From the NCBI RefSeq assembly GCF_008831285.2, contig NC_045150.1:11112001-11176000 (forward strand): a DNA stretch of 64,000 bases, given 5' to 3'. The position numbers were made by a program, and so were the translations under genes. The notes under the pieces are model-generated. The model made no database searches, had not been told where the DNA came from, and was given only the letters and a program-made list of their open reading frames with translations. Position 1 is the first letter of the stretch. Each line of letters opens with the position of its first letter. This DNA comes from Nymphaea colorata. Its lineage: Eukaryota; Streptophyta; Magnoliopsida; Nymphaeales; Nymphaeaceae. This document shows, one piece after another, positions 1 through 10,220 of the stretch.

Positions 1-266
1 CAGCTATTATAAAAGATTGGATTCAATCTGCTAATATTAACTTAGTTGTTTGATCACATGCACCCAAGTATATATATTGCCCAACGAAACCAATTTTGCA
101 ACAACCAGCAGAATTTTGGCCGATTAAAATTTAATCAATGGCCAACTGATTGGATCAGATAGCAAACTGAGCCGAAGATTTTGGATCAAGTTCCAACTCG
201 GCCGATTTTACTTGGTCCTTTTTGTCATATCGTTCTCATAAAACATGGCGATATCTGAGGCTTTAC
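1..266. other. Intergenic flank left of block A1
   Basis: AT-rich noncoding sequence. The stretch around 130-250 (gccaactgattggatcagat and the following text) resembles 2520-2640 inside block A, so it is probably another worn copy of that repeat. No coding signal was recognised. Confidence 0.4.
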
Positions 267-875
267 CCCACAGGAAAAGTCGCCTTTGGAAATACACATC
301 TTTCGTGATGCCCAATGGACTTGTTAATCTGGTATATATATATATATATATATATACACTGCTATAAATAGTACATGGTGTCGTGTAGGCATTTTCTTTC
401 CATTGCATGGTTATTTTGCCATTTATTTTTCAATTTCTTTTTTTTTATCACATGTCAACCGGTCCATCATGTCAAAATCTTTCTAGTTACAAGCACTAGC
501 TTTTTATTTTACCCACGAGTCAAATTCAGGTGATCTAATGTTTTATTATTGTAATATGTTTAGGGGACATATATATATACATATATATATACATATACAT
601 ATTTCGCAATAAACTTGTCAATATGCTGATGATGGTATGCCAACTAGATTAATCTCTGCATTGGCAGTGTTTTGTGTTGGAAAACTAATTAAGCACTGGT
701 AGACATATTCTGTTCTTGTCGCTTCCAAGCTAGGGACTATGAACTTTATCAGAGTTAATCCTTTGACTGGGAATATCAATATATATGAAGCTAAGTAATA
801 TTTTGAAGCGGTAATCAGAATAAGCATATTCCTGCAAAACTACAAGTTTTTGAAAACCTGTGGGGTTGTATTGCA

Positions 876-1251
876 CATAGTTGGCAAACTTGCTGGGCTG
901 ACACAGGAATTGCTTGAGTCAGCTCGTATTGCCTACAAATCTGGCCACGAGTTAAGGTATGAGTGAGTTACAACTTGACTCACCCCTAACTCGACCTGAC
1001 TCGACGAAAATTGTCATTGACTTGCTCAAAATCGCATCGACTTGTCTAAAATTGTCTTACTCGGTTGCAGTAAAAATACAGTGGAAAGTAACAATTTAGA
1101 GAGTTACGGACCTTACTTCCTTGATATCCTATAAAATTACCATTGTCACCTGACTCGGCTCAGTTTATAAGTCAACTGGTTGACCAAGTGACTCTGACTT
1201 GGTCTTCTACTGATCCGAGTTAGAGTTAGAGTTACGAATTTGCCAATTATG
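876..1251. mobile_element. hAT-like MITE, CATARTTGGCAAA family, 376 bp
   Basis: The terminal inverted repeats read CATAGTTGGCAAA on the left and, reverse-complemented, CATAATTGGCAAA on the right. They are flanked by GTATTGCA (868-875) and GTATTACA (1252-1259), an 8-bp target duplication with one mismatch, as expected for hAT transposition. There is no transposase inside. The same element sits at 22574-22949, so it was inserted before the block was duplicated. The interior has repeated ACTCG/GAGTC-type words. Confidence 0.65.
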
Positions 1252-1437
1252 GTATTACATTTATAAAATAAATGAATAATATTCACAAAGTCAAAGAAAT
1301 ACATTAATTAAACAAAGGGAAATAGTAAGGTCATGCCAATGACGGCTTCACCATCTTTGTGGGACATGAGTCGAGTCAAATCACATGGTTGAATGTCGAT
1401 TACGCTACTCATGGCCTACCAACCAGTGGACACATGC

Positions 1438-3420
1438 TTTTTCTTCCACCACTTTCTTTTTCAAGGTTTCTGCATGCATGTTTTTTTTCCTTGTCAATGA
1501 TCTTTATTGGTGCAAAAAATCATCAGTAAAAAATGGGAACCCTCAGTCACAAGTTTACTGATGTGATTGATGATGTCAAAGAAGTGCGCTAACAATATTT
1601 TTTCCTGAAGTAATTTGCACATGACAGTGAAGAGGATAATGATTATCAAGAAAGAATGAGCAAAAAAAATAGCATCATTTTGGATACCCTTGATTTAATA
1701 GTATTCGAGATCTTCAAGACTTGAAAACTGTAGATTTAAGACTAGACTCTTTCCCCTCCGATCTTAAATCCTATTTCTTCTCAGTCTAAAGAACTAAAAC
1801 AAAACCATGCTACATAAGATCTATATCAAATAATTCATAGATTGTAAATCTGATGCTATCAAACACCCCATTAATATGGTAAGTAATTAAGATGGTGTGT
1901 AATACTTTGAGAAACTAAGTCCCCCTCCCCAGACTTTCACTGACATTTGCTTGTGGAAAACATGTCAACAATAGTTTCCTTTCATGTGTTTTGAAATATT
2001 AGCACATTGTTATTGCTTCATGAATTTGTCCCAAAAAATTTGGTCAAATTCATGAAATTTTATAACTACTGTTCTATAAACCTGCCTCATTTTTTTGGGT
2101 CACATTCATGAGATAATAACAATATATTACTGATGCCAAATGACCCCTTCATGTCACTAAAGAATATGGGTCATGTATCTCCTCTTTAAGCATGCTGATT
2201 TTTTATTTCGCCAGATTCCTAGGTATGCTCAAGGTTATTAAGCTGTGGGCTAGGTTTTTAGAGTTAGCATGAGTGGGTGATTGACTAACCTTCCCTTGTC
2301 TCAACAATTGACCTAAAATGTCGAAGTTCAAGTGAATGCATAATATACCAAAATTGATATGAAACGAAGACTTCATGTTGGAGTCGTTTTTTAAGTCTCG
2401 GCTGGATTTTTTATCGAAAAAGGAAAAGATTTGTGATGATGCAGAGCGACCCTTCTATATTGTCCCTTGGAAACTTAGAAAGCCAATGCTGCAAGAATCT
2501 GCTGAATTTCGGCTGATTAAAATAGAATTACTGGCAAACTGATTGGATCTGATGGCAAACTTGAGCCGAAGTTTTTGGATCAAGTTTCAACTAATTGGCC
2601 GATTCTACTTGGTTTTCGTCACATCGTTCTCAAAACATGACGATATATGGGGCTTTTTCCAATGTGAGTGGTCGATCACAGGCTTCTCTTCTACTCTTCC
2701 TTTCTCAAGGTTTCTGCATGCATGTTTCCAATTTCCTTATCATTGTTTCTGCAATTCATGACTAGTCCCGCAAGAAAAACATGATCTTCATTGGTGCCAA
2801 ACATCGTCAGTTAAAAAAAATAAGAATAACAGAAAAAGAGCATCATTTAGGATAGAATTCATACATAGTCTAGTATTTGAGATCTTCAAGATTTGAAATC
2901 CAAGGACTTTCCCATCCTCTTCACTCTGATCTTAAATCCAACCTTTTGTCAATGCAAAAAAGTAAAATAAGGATGTTTTTACCACTTCAACAAAAGCATG
3001 CCACATAAGGTCTACATCAGATAATTCATAGATTTTTAATCGGAGGCTATCAAACATCCCCACAATAAAGCTATATTGATAGTGTCTGTAATACTTTGAG
3101 ATACTAAGACTAACTCCCTGGAGTTTCACTGACATTTGCTCATGGAAAACATGTCCACTGACAGTTCCCTTCTTGTCACTAAAGAATATGGGTCATGTAT
3201 TTCCTCGTTCGGCATGCTGGTTTTGAGTCAGATTTCTAAGTATGCTTCTGGCTATTAAACAGTGGGCTAGGTTTTCAGAGTTGGCAAGAGTGGGTTATTG
3301 ACTAACCATCCGTTTTCTGATTATTGACTTTGAGTTGAAGTTCAAGTGAGTGCATCATATTGCAAAATTGAGATGAAACACAAACTTCATGTTGGTGGCA
3401 TTTTCTACCAAGTTACCATT
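1438..3420. repeat. Imperfect internal tandem duplication within block A
   Basis: Text at about 1440-2330 recurs in the same order at about 2690-3330. Examples are the shared words caaggtttctgcatgcatg, ctaaagaatatgggtcatgt and gagtgggt-attgactaacc, and the pair around gagatcttcaaga. The unit is about 1.2 kb with many indels, so the duplication is older than the A1/A2 event. Short ORFs here (for example 2543-2761) are not preserved between the units and look fortuitous. Confidence 0.6.
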
Positions 3421-3879
3421 TCAAGGCATTGCTAACTCTAGCAAAGACCTGTCTATTGCAGAGGATCAATGGAAGGTTTCAAGAGTCTGCTAATCCATAT
3501 CAAGACTCTACTTCATCAATGCAGAGAGACATACCTCCAGTCTAAGCCCGTTCTACTGCCTAGTTTTTAGGCCCTCCTCTACATGATGATTTTTAATTTC
3601 ATAAGGTGGCGTTTGATGGCTCTGGGATTATCAATATTTTAGAATTTTAATTTCAGAATATTAATTCTAGAACCCAGTGGAAGAGGACCTTATTTCCTAT
3701 TCCAAGTTCAAGTAGTGTTTGATGGAAGATGACTTTAATGCTTATGTTTGATAGACACATGCAAAATAATTTGCGACAGTTGAAATATTTCAATAACCAA
3801 TATTTCTAAAATTTATAGAAGAATCTGGTCGTTTTGAAAATCTTTGAGAATTTCAGTGGCCAACTTAAGATGTTTGATA

Positions 3880-4579
3880 CATAATTGGCAAATCATGTGA
3901 TCTGACTCGGGAATCATTTGAGTCGGGTGGGGATCATTCATTTACTGGGCCACAGGTTAGGACCCAAGTGATACACACCAAGACTAGCTCTTGGCAGAGA
4001 ATCGGCAGACCCGGTGGTTCGTTAACTTGGTTGTGAATTGTCTGAGTCTGACATGATATCAGTCTTTGTGATACGGAATGAAACTACTGATAAAAAATTA
4101 TTTTCACCTGTTTTTTTTTTCCGAAACCAGTTTAGAAAATTGTTGCATAGTGAACAAAAAATTATTTTAGCCACCTGCATTATATTAGTGCCTTGTGTAG
4201 GGGCTTGATTTCATGATTTGCAAGTGATAGACGACGGGCTATGGGCAACAACTGCTCGGCACAACACTCAGCCATGTGTCTCTCTCTTTCTTGGGCTATC
4301 CTTCTCTCAATCGTAGATAGTCAGTTGGCCTCCATCAGGCTGTTACTGACAGACTGTCAACTACAATGATGCTGGCAACCCCCAAGTGGTTAGGGGTCGC
4401 TAGAAATCTCCCTCTCTCTCCCACTTCCCCTCTTTTTACAATGGATGCTGGACGGCTGGTCGCATGTCGATGTGAGTCTGATTTTTGGTACCCAAGTTGA
4501 CCGAGTCAACCCACTGACCCACTGACCGAGTGACTTGGTTAACTATCGATTCAAGTCTGACCCAAGTTTGGCAACTAAG
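3880..4579. mobile_element. hAT-like element, CATARTTGGCAAA family, about 700 bp
   Basis: The left end CATAATTGGCAAATC (3880) pairs with a right end that, reverse-complemented, reads CTTAGTTGCCAAAC (4579). These are the same terminal repeats as the 376-bp element at 876, with two or three changes. The interior is rich in gactcgg/ccgagtc words. The flanking 8-mers are only partly alike, so the target duplication is worn. A second copy lies at 25655-26347. No transposase reading frame is present. Confidence 0.5.
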
Positions 4580-5737
4580 ACTTTGTTGGAGTTTTTGTAG
4601 TGGAATGGCGCCTTCGATCCCTTCTATTTTTCATGAGCAAGTTTGCCAACAGAGTGTGCAGGATGAGCGCATGAATGGCAGAAGCACCAAAAACACCAGG
4701 TAGCTGCAGCAATTGAAACAAGAGAACAAAGAGTGAGAGATCGAAACAAAAAGAATATCCGAGTTTGCTTCTTTGAGGCACAAAAACAGGGTAATCTTTC
4801 GATTCAACCCTAATTTTGAGTATTGCTGCCTTATATAACCAGCCTCATAGGTTTGCTGGGTTATGATAGATTTGAGGAACAGATAATGTAAAACCAAAAT
4901 TTGTTTAGAATGAAAATCCTCAGTTTGAAAACCTTTTCGCAAAGTTTATCTCGTAAATGCGAGCGGGCCCCCTCACAATTATGGGAGGAAGGGATATGGC
5001 TCATGGCCATTGTCCAACAGACTTGATAAAATATTTGCATCTTTAAAAATTTGAAAGAAGAGTACATCTAATGCAATGCAAACAAAAAAGAAATTCAAGA
5101 AGGACAAGGCAACTATTCTTCTATCAATCAATCATACATGCACCTAAAACTAGTGGGTGCAATTGATCATTTGTCTCTTTCATCGTCATTAACATTCTTT
5201 ACTTTGTTGCTAGACAGTCTCACACACTCATCAACTTCTTATGCTCTCTCACACTCAATGATTCATGAATAGTTACTTTGGCTAAAGGGAAGTGCTAACA
5301 TGCTGCTCCACAGCTAGATGTACAAGTGGATGCTATTCTTTGATTAAAATAAGGACCCAAAGGACTTGTTCTTGTGGTGGCTTCCCTTTTTATAGCCTGT
5401 GCTGACTTTTGCATGGCCAATTTTAATTTACTTAATTTATCGGTTAAACCCCATTTCATGATCAAATATGGAAAATCTTGTAAAATGAAAAGTTTGGACT
5501 GTCAAGTCATTATTTCCAAACAATGGATGATCAAATGCAATATCTAGAGAATGAAAACGTCATAAGTGGATACCCTCGAATTCATTTATCATCTATTTTT
5601 AACTGGTTCTACTTATAATGTAAATTACATAGAACAACTAATAGTTTAGGGGTGGAGCCAGGAGAGACTATGTGAAGTTTTCAACGTTTATCATGGTTTA
5701 ACATGCTCGAGGTGGATCGCAGAGTTTGCCAACCCTG

Positions 5738-5934
5738 CTAAAAATGCAAGGAAAGATACTAAAAAAGACGTTTGAGATTGTGTTTGCATCAACTATGAAC
5801 AATTTTGTTCCACAATGTTCCCAATTTTGGGAACATTGAAGAACGTATTTGGGAACACTGTGGAATGGAATTGTTCAACGTTGATGCAAACATGGTCTCA
5901 CATGTCATCTCAAGTATCTTTCCACGCATTTCTT
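5738..5934. repeat. Long fold-back (hairpin) repeat
   Basis: Two arms of about 75-90 bases face each other around a loop of about 20-25 bases. The left arm runs from about 5738 through ggaaagatact and gtttgcatcaac to tgttcccaa (5826). The right arm mirrors this from tttgggaacac through gttgatgcaaac to agtatctttcc (5923). The inner 45 bases pair with only a few mismatches. The structure is kept at 27150-27338. It could be a fold-back MITE, or its transcript could be processed into small RNAs. Confidence 0.65.
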
Positions 5935-6273
5935 GGTCAGTTGAATGGCAAGGGTAGCTGGGTGTGTGCTTTTCGCTTTGAAATACATTGGATTGGAGAT
6001 CATCTGCGATATCAGTGAAGGATATATTGATTGTTCTTTGTTGGAACTTTGTGGTTCTACCCAAGATCTCAACACAAAGCATCAACATGCTACTTTGAAC
6101 CAGCAACAAATAACACAACGACGCATCAGCGCGGAGATAGAGAGAGATATAAAATAGGAAAAGAAATGGTATGATTGAAGGATTTTACAAGTTTGCTTCA
6201 AGGAGCCACCTGAGCCAATATATAGGCTACCTTAGCATAAAGTGAATGTTAGGCGTTATATCTGGCTTCCTTG

Positions 6274-7680
6274 AATTCCTTGTATGCCCAACTAGGCAGT
6301 TATAAGGCTAATATGTAATAATCTTTTCAGATGTTGTTGTAACATGTAACATAGTGGATGAGATCATGAGTTTGGTTCATGGCCACAACCCAACATCTCT
6401 CACTTGGTCATAAGATTGAAACCTGGATTCCCTTTTGCTTTCTAGTTTTGCACACAATAACAAATGCATCAAACAATAGTCTAACTAAAGGGTACATTCA
6501 CTTTTGGTTGTCCATCAACAAGACAGCCATTCTTACGCAAAATAACTCTTTTAGCAGGCAGAGTTCCAAATACGTAATCATATAACAGCAATATTCAAGT
6601 AGGCTCCCACTTTCCAAACATTCACACAATTATATAATTAGATTGGCAACATACCCAATGGTTATTATGACTTTTAAACATTGATCTCAAAGACTGTTTT
6701 AAATTGTATGGGGATTTTCATTTTGTATTATCTTTATTAATATTCCCCTGTATAAAAGACTTAACTCACATATAAAGACAATTTTCATATACAACTGCTA
6801 ATATCCATGTCATCACGTGCAATTTATCACTTATTGACATCCAGTTAGATTTACCATTTATTTTGTCAAGGTCAACATGTAGATCCACTAACAAATGCAT
6901 ATAATAACAATTCAAACATAGCCAAGGAAATCTAGACATTTGTAACTTATTATCATATGAAAAATAGACGAATCAAACTTAGTTGTTTATTTTCCTAACT
7001 AATCCAAAAATTGATCCACAAGATGACTATTGATTTCACTAATAAACTTTAGTTGGTTCATTACTAAACTAATCTACAGTCACTATTAGCACTAATCTAC
7101 AGTCGGTATTAGCATAATTAGTTCCACAAGTAAACAAATATTGTAATATGTTTGGATCTAATATAGACAAGATATGGTTGTTTAACAATATATCTAAGTA
7201 TACATATTCAAATATGAATCTAAGCAATATATAAGGTGCATTTAAAGAAATAAATAGATCCAATTACTAATGCTATATGAATATAAAGATTCAGATGAAT
7301 ATAAGGATTCAGATTATAGTAGCATGGATCCAAACACAACAATATCCCAATATCACTAATATAAATTTAAAACATAAAAGATAAGGAAGTTCACTAACCA
7401 ATTCTCAATGATAAAATCAAAATAGTTCAGAAACTGAACTTAACCAAGTAACAACCACTATTGGTTAAAGAAATCCTTACAACAACAATGGAACTACAAG
7501 AAAAAAAAAAACTCACTAAAGAAGGTCACCCAGTGATTTTTTCATAAAAGCTCCAACACACGCATGCACCACTCCACACTTGCACACCAAAGATACACGA
7601 CAATCGGGGTCACCGGGTGGCCCGGGTCGAAGCCCTTATTTTTATAGGCACGGATGACTGGGTGGTGGGGACTTTCCACC
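6274..7680. other. Noncoding stretch between duplicated blocks
   Basis: This sequence is absent from the second copy of the duplication. It is AT-rich with no convincing exon. On the minus strand near 7630-7660 a TATA-like word (tataaaaataag) follows a GC-rich patch (around 7600-7625), which could be a promoter or LTR remnant, but no linked gene was found. Confidence 0.35.
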
Positions 7681-7782
7681 ACGTTTTATTGATTTTCTAT
7701 TACTATTACTTTTGGTCTCCCACTGCACAAAGGACAATCCCAGCGTTCTAGAGTCCATGATGAAATGCTACTACACACTTGC

Positions 7783-8190
7783 ACTCTTACCTGCACCACG
7801 ACTGGTGGGAGGTGCCACACCCGCACTCCTACGCAACTTATGACACCCATACCAGCATCACCCACAACCACACTCCTACCCGCACAACTACTAGACGGTG
7901 GTGCACTCCCACCCATACCCACACTATCCCTAACGCTTCCAATTTGTTTGATGACCGCTAGACTGTCTGGCACTCCCATTCCTACCCGCACTATTTGCAT
8001 TGTAACGCATCCAATTTGTTGCACGACTGGTAGACAGTGCCGCACTCCCACTAATACCCGCACCGTCTCTGTAAGGCGTCCAACTTGTTGCACGACTGCT
8101 AGATTGTGCGGCACTATCACCCATACCCACGAAATCTGCACTGTAACGCGTCCGCCTTGTTACACGATTGCTAGACAGTCCCGTAAACAT
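7783..8190. repeat. Minisatellite, 69-72 bp units
   Basis: Units beginning ccaatttgtt/ccaacttgttgcacgac start at about 7938, 8010, 8079 and 8151, giving periods of 72, 69 and 72. Less clear units lie upstream from about 7790. Each unit carries a core like ctagacagtgccgcactccc. Because every period is a multiple of three, several frames on both strands stay open, including a 151-codon minus ORF and a 158-codon plus ORF. Long ORFs here are therefore weak evidence of coding. Confidence 0.75.
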
Positions 8191-8343
8191 ATCTCTCTTC
8201 TTCCTCTTCTTCTTTATCTGTTTCAGATGCCATCTTCTTGAGCGAGATGCCATGTGAGAATCTACTGCTGAGACGTGGCTGAAGAGGCGCTGTTGTTTCC
8301 GCTGCTTTAACATTACTCTGTTCCCAACAAACTTATCATCCAT
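7930..8343 (-). CDS. Hypothetical 137-aa protein with 23/24-residue Ser/Arg repeats
   Basis: The frame opens with ATG at 8343 (MDDKFVGN) and stops at 7930. Residues 1-55 are basic, with a KKKRKKR cluster that could act as a nuclear-localisation signal. Residues 56-137 are about 3.5 tandem repeats of 23-24 residues, with cores such as SAAQSSSRATSW and SAALSTSRATNW. They correspond to the minisatellite underneath. Residues 1-55 have a homologous open frame on the opposite strand at 29542-29719, which lacks the repeats. That conservation is the best argument that the front part is or was coding. I recognise no family. It could equally be an exon or transposon relic extended by an in-frame minisatellite. 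Confidence 0.3.
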   Translation of the reverse strand: MDDKFVGNRVMLKQRKQQRLFSHVSAVDSHMASRSRRWHLKQIKKKRKKRDMFTGLSSNRVTRRTRYSADFVGMGDSAAQSSSRATSWTPYRDGAGISGSAALSTSRATNWMRYNANSAGRNGSARQSSGHQTNWKR

Positions 8344-8345
8344 AT

Positions 8346-9080
8346 TTTGGTAGATTAATTAATGTTTCTAATCTTGTTTAATTGTGTGCTGAATTCAAGG
8401 ATTTTTCTTTTGGTATTCATAAATGAACCACCTAGTGTGTTTATAAACACTACTTTAATATAAATCATGCTTTAGTTCCAGACTTTCCTTTTTAAAATTA
8501 ATCTTTCCATTACCAAAATTTTGATGTTATAAGAGTTGTCCATTTTTATGATTAAGAAAACATTACTTAAGCAAGAAAAAATATTTGTTGCCCAGAAAAT
8601 TATTCTCTTAGATCATATTTATAAGGTGAGATTGTAAAAGCAAATATTTTAATAATTAATTTTGATGGGTTTGTTTTTTCCCACTTACCCAAGTGGTCTT
8701 TTTTTTGCCAACTTCTATATATTTATATGTAAGAGAGAGGAGAGATTGAGCGAGTGAGGAAATGATGGCTCTAGCTATTGATAGTCACCCAGCCATCTAA
8801 CCAATTCCATCCATCTAATACAGATATATGGTTGAGAGAAAAACATGGATAAAATGATGAAAACTAATATTAAATCACAAAAAGTCTATCACCATTTTTT
8901 CATTGTTTTTTTCTTAACCATCTATCATCATAGAACGAACGGCTTTGCTTAAATGAAGATGACTCTAAAAAGTCAGAGTCACCATTCAATTTTCTTATAT
9001 ATAACATTTTCATAGAAACAATGCACTTTTTGTTTTTGAAACCCAAATAAAAGTGTGATTCACTACCAAAAGCTAGTTAC
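8346..9080. other. Noncoding stretch left of block C1
   Basis: AT-rich sequence with no exon, terminal repeat or structured RNA recognised. Confidence 0.4.
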
Positions 9081-9236
9081 GTGCACAGTGCACAGCCCTT
9101 TAAAAAAAGTCAAGTGTACCTTCCCCCACTTGTATTGGGCCCTTGCCCACATTTGGGGGTACTTGGCATGAGCAAGAGCCTATGCAGAATGCGTTTGTGC
9201 AAAGATCTGTCAACATAACCAGATTTGCTCGCTTAC

Positions 9237-9340
9237 CTGCACAATCCTGGTGCTGGGTGGGGCACCTCCTCCAGGATAGTCAATAACTATTGAAGGATCT
9301 TGCCTGAAGATGTCATCCTTGGTATTGAGATTGACATCAA
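9237..9340 (-). CDS. Exon 2 candidate of unrecognised triplicated gene, copy 1
   Basis: A 104-bp open segment between an acceptor (ttttgcag) and a donor (CAG|GTAAGC). The preceding exon (9522-9558) starts with ATG, reads MHNNEAQ...ELT and ends at a TTAACAG|GTATC donor, leaving a 181-bp intron. This exon reads VDVNLNTKDDIFRQDPS then IDYPGGGAPPSTRIVQ. The same exon-intron-exon layout occurs at 21444-21732 and 30065-30387, with introns of 186 and 182 bp. I do not recognise the product. Downstream exons of this copy are not evident, so it may be a partial gene. Support comes from splice sites and conservation only. Confidence 0.35.
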
Positions 9341-9521
9341 CTGCAAAACAGGTCCCAAAAGTATTTGAACCCACCGGTAGTGATAGATATGGAACAAGAA
9401 GAAGAAGAAGATGAAGGACAATTCACAAGGTGAAATGGTGATGGCAAAGGTGATGCAGATATGGTAGCAGCTCAGTGGAGACCAGTAACACGGAACGGAG
9501 TGCGCCGACAGATGATGATAC

Positions 9522-9558
9522 CTGTTAATTCCTCCGCCTGCGCTTCGTTGTTATGCAT
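9522..9558 (-). CDS. Exon 1 candidate of unrecognised triplicated gene, copy 1
   Basis: Starts with ATG at 9558, encodes a short acidic peptide (MHNNEAQAEELT) and leaves through the donor TTAACAG|GTATC in phase 1. The same start is present in copy 3 (30351-30387), whereas copy 2 keeps only the donor end. Whether there are further upstream exons is unknown. Confidence 0.3.
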
Positions 9559-9793
9559 GGTTTGCGATGAACAAGTTATGATCCCTGTTCAATATTTCCG
9601 AGCCTAAATCCCTTCTAGCCAGCTGTTGTCTATACAACCACAGCGGTTGTGTTGTGTTTTGTGCATGTATATATATACATGTAAAGCTAACCATAAACTG
9701 CTTTGCATGTTTAATGCGTGAAGTCAATACCAAAAAAACTTTGGGCACTTTCATGTCAAGGGGCCTTTGCTTTGATACTGTCAGGGAGGCCAC
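9551..9793 (-). other. Open segment conserved between C1 and C2
   Basis: A minus-strand frame beginning near 9793 (VSKQRPLDMKVP...) remains open here and in the duplicate at 30428-30622, with several amino-acid changes. There is no ATG at its start; an AG precedes it. It may be 5' exon or leader sequence of the triplicated gene just downstream. No family recognised. Confidence 0.2.
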
Positions 9794-9818
9794 CTATCAA
9801 GTGAAATAAAGTCATACC

Positions 9819-9824
<6 letters not shown>

Positions 9825-9867
<43 letters not shown>
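9825..9867. repeat. AT microsatellite
   Basis: About 20 uninterrupted TA dinucleotides. The matching place in block C2 (30655-30705) has a shorter, interrupted tract, so the locus varies in length between the duplicates. Confidence 0.9.
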
Positions 9868-9869
<2 letters not shown>

Positions 9870-10181
9870 TGACATATAAAATTGTCATTTCAATCATCTT
9901 AGTTAATATATATGCAACTCTTTCTCAGTAGTTATAGCATACCTGGTCATGCAAAAGGCCTATAAAGGGACAAGTCCTAGTTGGATTCTCATGAGCATCA
10001 TGCTGTCATGCCTTAAGTACTGGGATGCAGTAAGTAAAGTTGCAGGGTACACCCATACCATCGCTGGTATGGGCACAGCTTAAGACCTTAGAGTTTGGGA
10101 GAATGAATGGTAAGGTGGCTTGAACTTATTTTCCTGAGGTTGGTGGCTAAGTTTTTGCTCACCTGAACATATGCATACTAC

Positions 10182-10188
<7 letters not shown>

Positions 10189-10220
<32 letters not shown>
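10189..10220. repeat. AT microsatellite
   Basis: A TA dinucleotide run following ACATACATAC. The duplicate at 30847-30898 is longer. Confidence 0.9.

Larger units (their letters stand above)
267..6273 (+). repeat. Segmental duplication, block A copy 1
   Basis: About 6 kb that aligns almost continuously, in the same orientation, with 21760-27680. The match begins at the shared text ccccacaggaaaag and ends at tctggcttccttg. Most differences are single bases plus small indels; copy 2 has a much longer AT-satellite tract. The block contains no recognisable long gene. It holds two hAT-like MITEs, an internal imperfect tandem duplication and a long fold-back repeat, listed separately. It is also distantly related to block C: 383-830 resembles 10756-11160, for example the shared stretches gtaggcattttctttc and ggcagtgtttt. 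Confidence 0.85.

Noticed and set aside
4575-4942. Hydrophobic ORFs at 4575-4942, repeated at 26339-26575
   Set aside because: Leu/Phe/Ser-rich frames in duplicated noncoding DNA. Frames differ between the copies, so no sign of selection.
7686-8241. Long ORFs of 151 codons (minus) and 158 codons (plus) over the minisatellite
   Set aside because: The repeat period is a multiple of three, so several frames on both strands stay open by construction. Composition is low-complexity and no start context or homology was seen.
9825-10220. TATA-like words in AT microsatellites as promoters
   Set aside because: Dinucleotide runs give TATA matches by chance, and no gene starts nearby in a fitting orientation.
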